A stretch of DNA of 64,000 bases from Cyclobacteriaceae bacterium (GTDB taxonomy: Bacteria; Bacteroidota; Bacteroidia; Cytophagales; Cyclobacteriaceae): positions 62,001-126,000 of the forward strand of contig JAPZUF010000011.1 of NCBI GenBank assembly GCA_027533395.1. Reading direction: 5' to 3'. The translations under genes and the position numbers were made by a program. A model generated the notes under the pieces. That model had not been told where the DNA came from, did not search any database, and saw only the letters and a program-made list of their open reading frames with translations. Below are positions 35,845-44,126 of the stretch, piece after piece. Within the stretch, counting starts at the first letter, position 1, and every line of letters begins with the position of its first letter.

Positions 35845-38262
35845 ATGTGGAGCCGAATTGCCCATTTTATTATCAAGAGGAAATTAATCCTGATCATCAC
35901 TTTACTGGCTATCACTGCTTTTTTTGGCTACCACGCTCAGTTTGCTGAAATGAGTTATGATTTCAGAGGAACAGTGCCAGCTAACGACCCTGAGCAAGTT
36001 TACTTTCAAAACTTTAGAAAACAATTTGGAGAAGATGGCAATATTGTAGCTGTTGGTTTGCAAGACAGCTCCATTTTTCAATATAAAAATTTTGAAAAGC
36101 TGCGCGAGTTTTGTGTAGCCGTAAAATGGATTGATGGTGTGAATGAAGTTATCTCGCTTCCTCAAATTAAGAAACTCGAGAAAGATACAGCGAATACAAA
36201 ATTTGTACTTAAAGATATATTCCAACAAAAAATAACTAACCAGTATACGCTTGATTCATTGTTGAAGGAAGCATCCAAACAAAAATTTTATATTGGTCAA
36301 ATTGTAAACGAAGAGAATGGTGCCATTGCCGTTTTAATCTCTATTAAAAAAGAAACACTTAATTCCGTAAAACGCATAGATGTTACTAATCAAATTGTTG
36401 CCTTAGGCGATAAGTTTACGAAAGAGACAGGCATACAATTACATTATGCGGGGTTACCTTTTGTTCGTTCGGTTATTGCACAGCAAGTAGGACAAGAATT
36501 AAAAATTTTCTTAGGACTATCCTTATTAATTACTGGCATTATCATGATGCTTTTCTTTCGCTCTTTTCGCGCTACTTTCTTCGCATTAATTATTATTGGA
36601 ATTGTAGTGGTGTGGGTATTAGGTACTATTTCACTTTTTGGTTTCACGATTACTTTACTAAGCGGCATGATTCCGCCCATTATAGTTGTAATTGGTATTC
36701 CGAATGCGATTTATTTACTAAATAAATACCACACTGAATATGTTGCCACGCGCAATAAAGAACAAGCGATTAGTGAAGTAATAAAAAAAGTTGGCTTAGC
36801 AACCTTCCTTACCAATTTAACAACTGCTATTGGTTTCTTAGTTTTGTTAAGTGCGGATATAACGGTTTTAAGAGAGTTTGGTATAGTGGCTGGCATCAAT
36901 GTGATGGCCACTTTTGTAGTGAGCTTAATTTTGATTCCGAGCGTGTTCTCGTGGATGCCTCCTCCCTCCGCTAAGCATTTACGCCATTTGGAAGTACAAG
37001 GCTTTGGCAATATTTTATCTTTTGTCGATGTGATGGTTCACCGACATAGAATGTTTATTTACTCCATCACAGCATTAGTAGTAACTTTCGCCATCATTGG
37101 TATGATGCGCTTGCACTCCGTTTCATTTATGGTAGATGATTTACCGGAAGAAAGCATTGTTAAAAAAGATTTAAAATTCTTTGAAGCGAATTTCTCGGGT
37201 GTAATGCCGTTAGAAATTGTGGTAAACACAGGCAAAAGAAGAGGCGTAATCGATGTAAAAAACTTACGCAAAATAAATGAACTCGAAACATTTTTAGACT
37301 CTATCCCAGCTATTTCAAAACCTATATCTCTCGTTAGTTTTGTGAAAGCAAGTAAACAGGCTTTTTACAACAACAATCCAAATTATTACGAACTTCCTGA
37401 CAGTCGTGAACGCAATTATATTTTACCTTATTTAAAAGGACAATCCGACAATAGCGGTTTATTTAAATCATTTGTTGATAGCACTTTACAGACCATGCGT
37501 ATTTCCATGCAGGTAGCAGATATCGGGTCAGATAAAATGGATGATTTGATAAACAACACCATTCAACCTCGTATCAATCAAATTTTTGAAGGTACCGATA
37601 TAGAAGTAAAAGTTACCGGAACAACACCTTTGTTTATACGTGGCAATTCGTTTTTGATTGATAATTTAAAAGGAAGTTTATTGTTAGCTTTTCTATTGAT
37701 TTCATTAACAATGGCCATGTTGTTTGCCAATTTGCGCATGATCATTATTGCTTTAATTCCTAACTTCATTCCTATGGCAGTAACTGCTGCATTGATGGGT
37801 TACTTTGGCGTACCCCTTAAGCCTAGCACAGTTTTAATCTTCAGTATAACTTTTGGTATTTCAGTTGATTACTCCATACATTTCCTAGCGAAGTATAGAC
37901 AAGAGTTATTCGCTCGCAATTTTTATGTTCCGCTAGCAGTAAGCAACACCATTTTGGAAGTGGGCAAGAGTATGATCTATACTTCCATCGTTTTATTTGC
38001 AGGCTTTATTATTTTTGCTTTCAGTTCTTTTGGCGGAACAGTTGCGTTAGGTTTGTTAACGAGTACAACCCTTTTACTCTCGATGATTACTAATTTGGTT
38101 TTATTGCCAACTTTAATTCTAACGTTTGATATAGGTAAGTATAAAAGAAAAGATGCGCCCATTATCGAGCAACTCGAACCAGACTTTTATACTGAAAGTG
38201 AAGATGAAGAAATTGATTTAAGTAAAATCAAAATTCATAATAGACATTCTTCGGCAGAATGA
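35845..38262 (+). CDS. MMPL/RND-superfamily exporter
   Basis: This is an 805-residue inner-membrane transporter from ATG 35845; the frame from 35812 uses a TTG. It has two repeats, each with one helix, a periplasmic loop of about 180 residues, and five helices (first set about 220-370, second about 620-770). Helix-4-like segments include SGMIPPIIVVIGIPNAIYLL and VLIFSITFGISVDYSIHFL, with acidic residues for proton coupling. MMPL proteins export lipids or hopanoid-like molecules. No partner genes are adjacent and the cargo is unknown. The C-terminal 40 residues are acidic and cytosolic. Confidence 0.9.
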   Translation: MWSRIAHFIIKRKLILIITLLAITAFFGYHAQFAEMSYDFRGTVPANDPEQVYFQNFRKQFGEDGNIVAVGLQDSSIFQYKNFEKLREFCVAVKWIDGVNEVISLPQIKKLEKDTANTKFVLKDIFQQKITNQYTLDSLLKEASKQKFYIGQIVNEENGAIAVLISIKKETLNSVKRIDVTNQIVALGDKFTKETGIQLHYAGLPFVRSVIAQQVGQELKIFLGLSLLITGIIMMLFFRSFRATFFALIIIGIVVVWVLGTISLFGFTITLLSGMIPPIIVVIGIPNAIYLLNKYHTEYVATRNKEQAISEVIKKVGLATFLTNLTTAIGFLVLLSADITVLREFGIVAGINVMATFVVSLILIPSVFSWMPPPSAKHLRHLEVQGFGNILSFVDVMVHRHRMFIYSITALVVTFAIIGMMRLHSVSFMVDDLPEESIVKKDLKFFEANFSGVMPLEIVVNTGKRRGVIDVKNLRKINELETFLDSIPAISKPISLVSFVKASKQAFYNNNPNYYELPDSRERNYILPYLKGQSDNSGLFKSFVDSTLQTMRISMQVADIGSDKMDDLINNTIQPRINQIFEGTDIEVKVTGTTPLFIRGNSFLIDNLKGSLLLAFLLISLTMAMLFANLRMIIIALIPNFIPMAVTAALMGYFGVPLKPSTVLIFSITFGISVDYSIHFLAKYRQELFARNFYVPLAVSNTILEVGKSMIYTSIVLFAGFIIFAFSSFGGTVALGLLTSTTLLLSMITNLVLLPTLILTFDIGKYKRKDAPIIEQLEPDFYTESEDEEIDLSKIKIHNRHSSAE

Positions 38263-38413
38263 TCGGCATGAAAATCACATGGTAAAATTAAAGTCAAACA
38301 GAATTTCAAAAATAAATAACTTCCAATTAATGATTACCTGATACACTGAAAATCATTACTCCTTTAATCTTCTATCTGCTTTTTAAAGTTGAATTGCGCA
38401 TAGTCGATTAAAA

Positions 38414-39358
38414 ATGAAACATAGAATTTGTTTTCTTATACCACAATTTGGTGTACTCCCCAATTATATCCATTATTTTATTCATTCTGCTTCCTACAGA
38501 AATTCAACGATGGATTTCTATTTTTTTACTGATCAGAAAATAAAATTCTCAAAATTTATACAAAATGTATTTGTTGTTAACCTTACGTTTAAAGCATTTA
38601 ATGAATTAGCCTGTAAAAAATTAAATCACTCGTTTGTAATACATAACGCTTATAAACTTTGTGATTTAAAACCCATGTATGGTCTCATACTAGAAGACTA
38701 TATTAAATCCTATTCTCATTGGGGATATTGCGATTATGACATAATCATAGGAGATGTAGAAAAAATGTTACGCATAAATAATTTCATTGATTACGAAATA
38801 TTCTGTGTGCAGCAATCGTATGCATCAGGTCCTTTTCAAATTTATAAGAATGAAAAAAAGTGCAATGAGTTATTCAAAAAAAGTTCATCTTGGAAAACGG
38901 TGCTTAATGAAAAGTCAAATCAATTATTTGACGAAGCTGGTGACGTCATTAGAGAAATATGGAAAGGAAAAGATATTAAAGAATGTAAGGGTAAGATTAT
39001 TTCAATGACACACTTACTTAAAGATGAGGCCCTGATGGAAAGTTTGAAAATTAAAGTTCACATGAAGGAGCTTATTAAAGAAGATTTTCAGGATAACACA
39101 GTGCTTACATTCAAGCAAGGAAAGTTAGTTTCTAATAAAACACAAAATGAAATTTATATTTATCACTTTATGAATCGCAAAAACCGAATACTTTTTAATG
39201 ATCATTTATTTAGTAAAGAAATCAATCAATTTCAATTTACTAGATACGGATTTACGCTAAGTAATAATTTTGCCATGGGAATGGGACTAATACTTTCTTT
39301 CATAAAAAGATTAGAAATTCGAGCACTTCGAAAATTAAGAACCATGATTTTCAATTAA
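38414..39358 (+). CDS. DUF6625-type putative glycosyltransferase
   Basis: This 314-residue protein has the DUF6625 pattern: ICFLIPQFGVLPNYIHYF, DFYFFTDQK, YKLCDLKPMYGLILEDYI, HWGYCDYDIIIGD (a possible DxD metal site) and a late YIYHFMNRK. The family is thought to be GT-A-like and often sits in polysaccharide loci, but here it is isolated. Its codon usage is more AT-rich than that of its neighbours, which may indicate transfer. It ends at a bidirectional terminator shared with the desaturase. Confidence 0.72.
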   Translation: MKHRICFLIPQFGVLPNYIHYFIHSASYRNSTMDFYFFTDQKIKFSKFIQNVFVVNLTFKAFNELACKKLNHSFVIHNAYKLCDLKPMYGLILEDYIKSYSHWGYCDYDIIIGDVEKMLRINNFIDYEIFCVQQSYASGPFQIYKNEKKCNELFKKSSSWKTVLNEKSNQLFDEAGDVIREIWKGKDIKECKGKIISMTHLLKDEALMESLKIKVHMKELIKEDFQDNTVLTFKQGKLVSNKTQNEIYIYHFMNRKNRILFNDHLFSKEINQFQFTRYGFTLSNNFAMGMGLILSFIKRLEIRALRKLRTMIFN

Positions 39359-39426
39359 CTATCAAACAAGAATATTTACTTCCATCCCAACAATTAAAAG
39401 TAACATAGGTAAATCTTATTTTAAAC

Positions 39427-39456
39427 AAAAAAAGCGGAGCATCCGCTCCGCTTTTT
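39427..39456. terminator. Bidirectional terminator between the DUF6625 and desaturase genes
   Basis: GCGGAGC (39434-39440) and GCTCCGC (39445-39451) form the stem with a 4-base loop, flanked by an A run and a T run. Symmetry serves both convergent genes. Confidence 0.9.
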
Positions 39457-39458
39457 CT

Positions 39459-40580
39459 TTAGGCTGCCATTGCCATCTTAACTTGCTTTTCTGGTTTTTT
39501 ACCTAACATTCTTAATTGCCTTGCATGTGCTTTTATGGCGTCCCAGAATGTTTCTTTTGTTTTATAAGGTAAGCCAAACTCTTTAGCAGTCTGTTCTACT
39601 ATTTCTGATAACTTTCTGTAATGCACGTGGCAAATGTTTGGAAATAAATGATGTTCCACTTGGTAATTTAAACCGCCAACATACCAAGAAAATAATCTGT
39701 GTTTATGACCAAAGTTTGTGGTTGTATGTAATTGATGTATAGCCCAATTGTTTTCAAGGTTTAAATTCTCATCTGCTACAGGATACTCTGTTCCTTCAAC
39801 AACGTGTGCAGGCTGAAATATAATCGCTAAAATAAATCCTGCGATGTAATGCATCAGTAAAAATCCACCAAACACCGGCCAGAAAGAAAGATTTAAAACC
39901 TGCATCGGCACAACAATAACATATGTAAAGTAAACCACTTTAGTAGCAACCATAATCAACACTTCTTTCAATAAAGATGTCTTTTGTTTTTTAAGTAAAC
40001 CGGTTTGATGATATTTCATGATGCGAAAAACATCTTTAGTAAAAATCCAAACTAAAGTCATTAAGCCATACAAAAACCAGGCATACAAATGTTGAAATTG
40101 ATGGATGCTTTTCCATTTCGATTCTGGGGCTAAGCGCAAGACACCGCGTGGGCTGATATCTTCATCTACATCATGCAAATTTGTGTAGGTATGATGCAAT
40201 ACATTATGCTGTACTTTCCAATTAGTGGCGTGGCCTCCAACCAGATTTAACGAATATCCTAACAAATTATTAACCCATGCCTTTTTAGAATAAGAACCGT
40301 GATTGGCATCGTGCATGATGGATAGACCAATACCTGCAACACCAAAACCCATTATAGCCCATAATAATGTAAGCAAAAGAGGGTTAGAAGTAACACCACT
40401 AATCATTACAAAGTAAGGAATGAGGTACAACGAAAACATGAAAACAGTTTTGAAAATCATTTCGCCATTGGCTGTCTTTTCAATTTGATTTTGCTTAAAA
40501 TACGAATTAACACGTTGGCTTAGTGTAGCAAAAAATTCAGGATTACTTTTTGAAAAATGGAGGTTGGGTATGCTTATCAT
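39459..40580 (-). CDS. Membrane fatty-acid desaturase
   Basis: This 373-residue membrane di-iron enzyme introduces a double bond into acyl lipids or acyl-CoA. The three His boxes are HDANH (90-94), HNVLHH (125-130) and QVEHH (307-311); the Gln-first third box is typical of front-end (delta-5/6-like) desaturases. Four main hydrophobic helices anchor it. No cytochrome b5 domain is fused. It stands alone, probably for membrane fluidity control. Confidence 0.93.
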   Translation of the reverse strand: MISIPNLHFSKSNPEFFATLSQRVNSYFKQNQIEKTANGEMIFKTVFMFSLYLIPYFVMISGVTSNPLLLTLLWAIMGFGVAGIGLSIMHDANHGSYSKKAWVNNLLGYSLNLVGGHATNWKVQHNVLHHTYTNLHDVDEDISPRGVLRLAPESKWKSIHQFQHLYAWFLYGLMTLVWIFTKDVFRIMKYHQTGLLKKQKTSLLKEVLIMVATKVVYFTYVIVVPMQVLNLSFWPVFGGFLLMHYIAGFILAIIFQPAHVVEGTEYPVADENLNLENNWAIHQLHTTTNFGHKHRLFSWYVGGLNYQVEHHLFPNICHVHYRKLSEIVEQTAKEFGLPYKTKETFWDAIKAHARQLRMLGKKPEKQVKMAMAA

Positions 40581-40774
40581 AAAATTATTAAAAAGCTGAA
40601 AACTTAGCTTCGCCTAAAGATAAGACATAAAATTTTCAGAACACGCGTTAGGAAATGTAAATCTTGGTTTTGCTAATTAATCGGCAACATTTTTACTTAA
40701 ATGGAATAAAAAAAACTGACAAAAATCAATTTGTTTAACTTTTACAATCAAACTTGTAGGCAAACTAAATCAAA

Positions 40775-41026
40775 TTAACACCCTTTATTAAACGAAATCT
40801 GTTCTATGTTTTGCCACAAAACTCTTTTGAAAGAATAGGCATTAATCACTTGTTGTGTACTACTGCGGTTGTTTAGGTTTTTTATTTTAGATGTGTGATG
40901 GACAATTTTGCTTTTTGGTAAAAGACTATTTAAGCAATAGCTATTTTTACTTTTATGTAAGCAAACAATAGATAACCCCACTACAACAAGGGCAAATATT
41001 AAAAGATATTTCCTTCTCTTTTCCAT
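40775..41026 (-). CDS. Possible small membrane-anchored protein
   Basis: The 83-residue frame starts at ATG 41026 with a basic N-terminus and one hydrophobic helix (KYLLIFALVVVGLSIVCL), then a polar tail rich in Ser, Asn and Lys. I recognise no family. It is divergent from the histidine kinase at 41141 and shares an intergenic stretch with the GTTAA repeats. It could be a false frame. The 194 bp between it and the desaturase start hold nothing I recognise. Confidence 0.35.
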   Translation of the reverse strand: MEKRRKYLLIFALVVVGLSIVCLHKSKNSYCLNSLLPKSKIVHHTSKIKNLNNRSSTQQVINAYSFKRVLWQNIEQISFNKGC

Positions 41027-41065
41027 AGCTAAGGGCAAAGTAAGCTTAAAAAGCAATTTTGTGTT

Positions 41066-41112
41066 GTTAATAAAAACCAATCACTTGTTAACGATTGTTA
41101 AGTTTCGTTAAC
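41066..41112. promoter_or_regulatory. Candidate OmpR-type operator of GTTAA repeats
   Basis: GTTAA occurs at 41066, 41087, 41097 and 41107. The last three (GTTAAC, GTTAAG, GTTAAC) are exactly 10 bp apart and the first is 21 bp before them, so all fall on one helix face. The array ends 28 bp before the kinase start. OmpR/PhoB regulators typically bind tandem direct repeats, and the operon encodes one. Confidence 0.55.
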
Positions 41113-41140
41113 ACAAAATCATTAGCTTTAATTTTACAAG

Positions 41141-42406
41141 ATGAAAACATCGAGTTTACGTGTTATTGTACTGCTCGCTACTATAAGCATACTGGGTATA
41201 ACCATTACACAAGTGTATTGGGTACGCAAAGCTTTTGATATAGTACAAGACGATTTCGACAGACAAGTAAATGCAGCCTTATTAAGTGTAGCACAGCAAT
41301 TTTTTAAAATCAATAATTCATCAACACCTGCTACCAACCCGGTTACGCAAGTATCTTCAAATTATTATACGGTAACGTTAAACAGCGATATTCAACCTCG
41401 GGTATTAGAGTATTTATTACGAACCGAACTTGAAAGTAGAAATATCATGTCGGAGTTTGAGTATGGCATTTACGATTGCTCACAATCTTGCATGTTATAT
41501 GGCAGTGCCGTTGCCACAGGATCTAAAAGCAAACATATCGAGTTTTTTAACATGCCTGAAATACCCAACGCGAGTTATTACTTCGGAGTTCGTTTTCCTG
41601 ATAAAGAAATTCAATTAGCCAATAAAATGGGAATTTGGACTTTCTCTTCAGTTGTATTATTGATTGTAATCATCTTCTTTGGCTATGCTTTACTGGTAAT
41701 ATTCAAACAAAAACGATTATCAGAAATACAAAAAGATTTTATCAATAATATGACCCATGAGTTTCGTACGCCACTTTCTACTATTGCATTAAGTGCAGAA
41801 GTTTTACGTCAGCAAGCCGAACAAATTCAACCAGAGCGCACACGCAACTACACGAACATCATCGAACAAGAGACCAAACGCATGCGCCAACATTTAGAGC
41901 GCATGTTGCAAATTGCAAGAACCGATAAGGCTGATCTACAATTGAAATTAGCAGAACAAGACCTTCATCTTCTTATACAAGAAACCATTCAAAACTTAAA
42001 ACCATTATTTGACGAAAAGCAAGCTCAGGTTAATGTGCAATTACAAGCGATTCGTTTTAATTGTATTGCAGATAAACATCATCTTACTAACGCTTTATTT
42101 AATTTAATTGATAACGCATTAAAATATGTAAACCAACAACCTGTGATTACCGTTTCAACATTTAACCAAGACAAAAGCATTGTTATCAGCATTCAAGATA
42201 ATGGTATTGGAATTGAAAAAGATCAACAAAAAAGAATATTCCAAAAGTTTTATCGTGTGCCAACCGGTAATGTTCACAATGTAAAAGGTTTTGGTTTAGG
42301 ATTAAGTTATGTAAAACAAGTTGTAGAGGCACACAAAGGAAAAATTAACGTTAATAGTGCAAAAGATTTAGGTTCTACTTTTCATATAATTTTACCAACG
42401 ATATGA
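41141..42406 (+). CDS. Membrane sensor histidine kinase
   Basis: The 421-residue kinase has a membrane helix at about 8-27, a periplasmic sensor of about 135 residues containing two close cysteines (YDCSQSCML), and a second helix at about 167-188. HisKA follows with NMTHEFRTPLS and phospho-acceptor His206, and the ATPase has NLIDNALKYV, DNGIGIEKD and GFGLGLSYV. There is no HAMP domain. Its stop overlaps the start of the response regulator gene, so they form one two-component operon, similar in layout to RprX/RprY-type systems. The signal is unknown. Confidence 0.93.
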   Translation: MKTSSLRVIVLLATISILGITITQVYWVRKAFDIVQDDFDRQVNAALLSVAQQFFKINNSSTPATNPVTQVSSNYYTVTLNSDIQPRVLEYLLRTELESRNIMSEFEYGIYDCSQSCMLYGSAVATGSKSKHIEFFNMPEIPNASYYFGVRFPDKEIQLANKMGIWTFSSVVLLIVIIFFGYALLVIFKQKRLSEIQKDFINNMTHEFRTPLSTIALSAEVLRQQAEQIQPERTRNYTNIIEQETKRMRQHLERMLQIARTDKADLQLKLAEQDLHLLIQETIQNLKPLFDEKQAQVNVQLQAIRFNCIADKHHLTNALFNLIDNALKYVNQQPVITVSTFNQDKSIVISIQDNGIGIEKDQQKRIFQKFYRVPTGNVHNVKGFGLGLSYVKQVVEAHKGKINVNSAKDLGSTFHIILPTI

Positions 42407-43098
42407 TGGCAACCCATTGCAAAATTTTATTGGTAGAAGATGATACCAATTTAGGTTTCGTTATTAAAGATAATTTATCGCTTCGTGGTTATGAAGTTCA
42501 TCTATGTACTAACGGTAAAGAAGCCAAAGAACATTTTAAAGCAGGAACCTATCAGATTTGTTTATTAGATGTAATGCTTCCCTTTGCAGACGGTTTCGAA
42601 GTTGCTCGCCACATTCGAACTAGCGATAAGGAAGTCCCTATCATATTTCTTACCGCTAAATCCATGACAGAAGATAAACTAGAAGGATTTAAAACCGGTG
42701 CGGACGATTACATCGTAAAACCATTTTCGTTTGAAGAATTATTTTATCGCATGGAAGTTTTTTTGCGAAGAAGAAAACCTTTGGCAGATACCCGCTCAGG
42801 TGTTGTTAAGCTTGGTAAGTATACTTTCAATGCAGATAAATATGTTTTGCAATGCGAACAAGAAGAACGTGTTTTAACCCAACGCGAATCAACTATTTTA
42901 GAATTGTTATACCGCCATCAAAACAATACTTTAAAACGAGAAGAAATTTTACACCAAGTGTGGGGCGATGATGACTACTTTATGGGGCGGAGTTTAGATG
43001 TATTCATTTCTAAACTCAGAAAATACTTGCGACACGATAGCTCCATTCAGATACAAAATCAACATGGCATCGGTTTTTCTTTGAAAATTGAATCTTAA
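42403..43098 (+). CDS. OmpR-family response regulator
   Basis: A 231-residue regulator. The receiver has E12/D13/D14, phospho-acceptor Asp56 (CLLDVMLPFADG) and Lys106 (VKPFSFEE). The C-terminal winged helix (about 130-230) shows LTQRESTILELLYRHQNN and the recognition-helix region RSLDVFISKLRKYL. It starts ATGATG, overlapping the kinase stop. It probably binds the GTTAA repeats in front of its own operon (inference). A TPR protein follows 50 bases later. Confidence 0.95.
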   Translation: MMATHCKILLVEDDTNLGFVIKDNLSLRGYEVHLCTNGKEAKEHFKAGTYQICLLDVMLPFADGFEVARHIRTSDKEVPIIFLTAKSMTEDKLEGFKTGADDYIVKPFSFEELFYRMEVFLRRRKPLADTRSGVVKLGKYTFNADKYVLQCEQEERVLTQRESTILELLYRHQNNTLKREEILHQVWGDDDYFMGRSLDVFISKLRKYLRHDSSIQIQNQHGIGFSLKIES

Positions 43099-43148
43099 AA
43101 AGCAACCCTTTATAAAGTATTTGCGTCTTTTGAAGAAATCCTTCTTCC

Positions 43149-44114
43149 ATGAAATACAGCAATCAATACCTACTTTTTATTTTATGCTTCGTTTCTTCTA
43201 TTACTATCTCGATAGCACAATCTACTCTACAAAAGGGTAAAACTGCTTACGAAAGCAATAAAAAAGCTGAGGCAAAAAAAATACTAGCAACTATTGATGA
43301 TGATAAAAGTGATTATGCTGAAGCTCAATACATATTAGGTAGAATTGCTTTCGATGAACAAGATTACGAGAGCGCAGCTGATTTTTTTGAAGAAGCAAGT
43401 GATACAAATCCAAAAAATCCGGATTATCATAACTGGTACGGTAACGCATTGGGCAACATTGCTAAAGATGCCAATCCATTAAGGCAAGGCATGCTCGCCC
43501 CAAAAATGAAAGCAGCTTGGGAGAAAGCCATTGAGTTGGATGCTAAAAATATGGATGCGCGTCTATCGCTGATTGAATATTATACGCAAGCTCCTAGTTT
43601 TATGGGAGGCAGTTATGAGAAAGCACATCAGATGGCGAGTCAAATAAAAAAGATAGACTTAGCGGAAGGCCACCGGGCAGCCGGTAATATTTACTATCGT
43701 GAGAAAAAAATAACGGAAGCAGAAAAAGAGTTTATCGCGATGGCAAAGGTAGATCCTAAAAAAATATCCGGTCTTGCCAGCTTTTATGCGCAGCAAAAAC
43801 AATATGAAAAAGCATTCGCTATTTATGAAGAAGAACTAAAAAAAGATAATAGCAATATGTCAGTTGTATATCAGTTAGGAAGACTTAGTGCAGTTTCCGG
43901 CTTAAAATTAGAACAAGGTGAAATGCATCTGAAGAAATACCTAGCTTATCAACCACAAAAAAATGAGCCTACACACGCAGGTGCATACATGCGCTTAGGA
44001 AACATCTATGAAAAGAAAGGCAATAAAGCTGAGGCTAAGCAAGCATATTCCCTTTCTTTGAAATTAGATCCCAACACAAAAGAAGCCAAAGAAGGTATGG
44101 AGCGTGTTAAGTAA
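43149..44114 (+). CDS. Periplasmic TPR-repeat protein
   Basis: A 321-residue protein with a signal peptide (MKYSNQYLLFILCFVSSITI ending IAQS) and about six TPR-like helix pairs, for example AQYILGRIAFDEQDYESAADFFEEASDTNP and GAYMRLGNIYEKKGNKAEAKQAYSLSLKLDPN. TPRs mediate protein contacts; the partner is not known. It lies 50 bases after the OmpR-type regulator and may be a target of the system. Its end lies in a palindrome shared with the convergent amidase gene. Confidence 0.85.
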   Translation: MKYSNQYLLFILCFVSSITISIAQSTLQKGKTAYESNKKAEAKKILATIDDDKSDYAEAQYILGRIAFDEQDYESAADFFEEASDTNPKNPDYHNWYGNALGNIAKDANPLRQGMLAPKMKAAWEKAIELDAKNMDARLSLIEYYTQAPSFMGGSYEKAHQMASQIKKIDLAEGHRAAGNIYYREKKITEAEKEFIAMAKVDPKKISGLASFYAQQKQYEKAFAIYEEELKKDNSNMSVVYQLGRLSAVSGLKLEQGEMHLKKYLAYQPQKNEPTHAGAYMRLGNIYEKKGNKAEAKQAYSLSLKLDPNTKEAKEGMERVK

Positions 44115-44126
44115 ATTTACTTAACA
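44105..44126. repeat. Perfect palindrome spanning two convergent stop codons
   Basis: Positions 44105-44126 form a perfect 22-bp palindrome centred on AAATTT, with half-site TGTTAAGTAAA. It contains the last codons and stops of both the TPR gene and the amidase gene. Both proteins end in Val-Lys. Confidence 0.8.

Noticed and set aside
38404-38413. LytTR half-site before the DUF6625 gene
   Set aside because: One TCGATTA word only, 10 bases from the start codon and without a repeat at the right distance.
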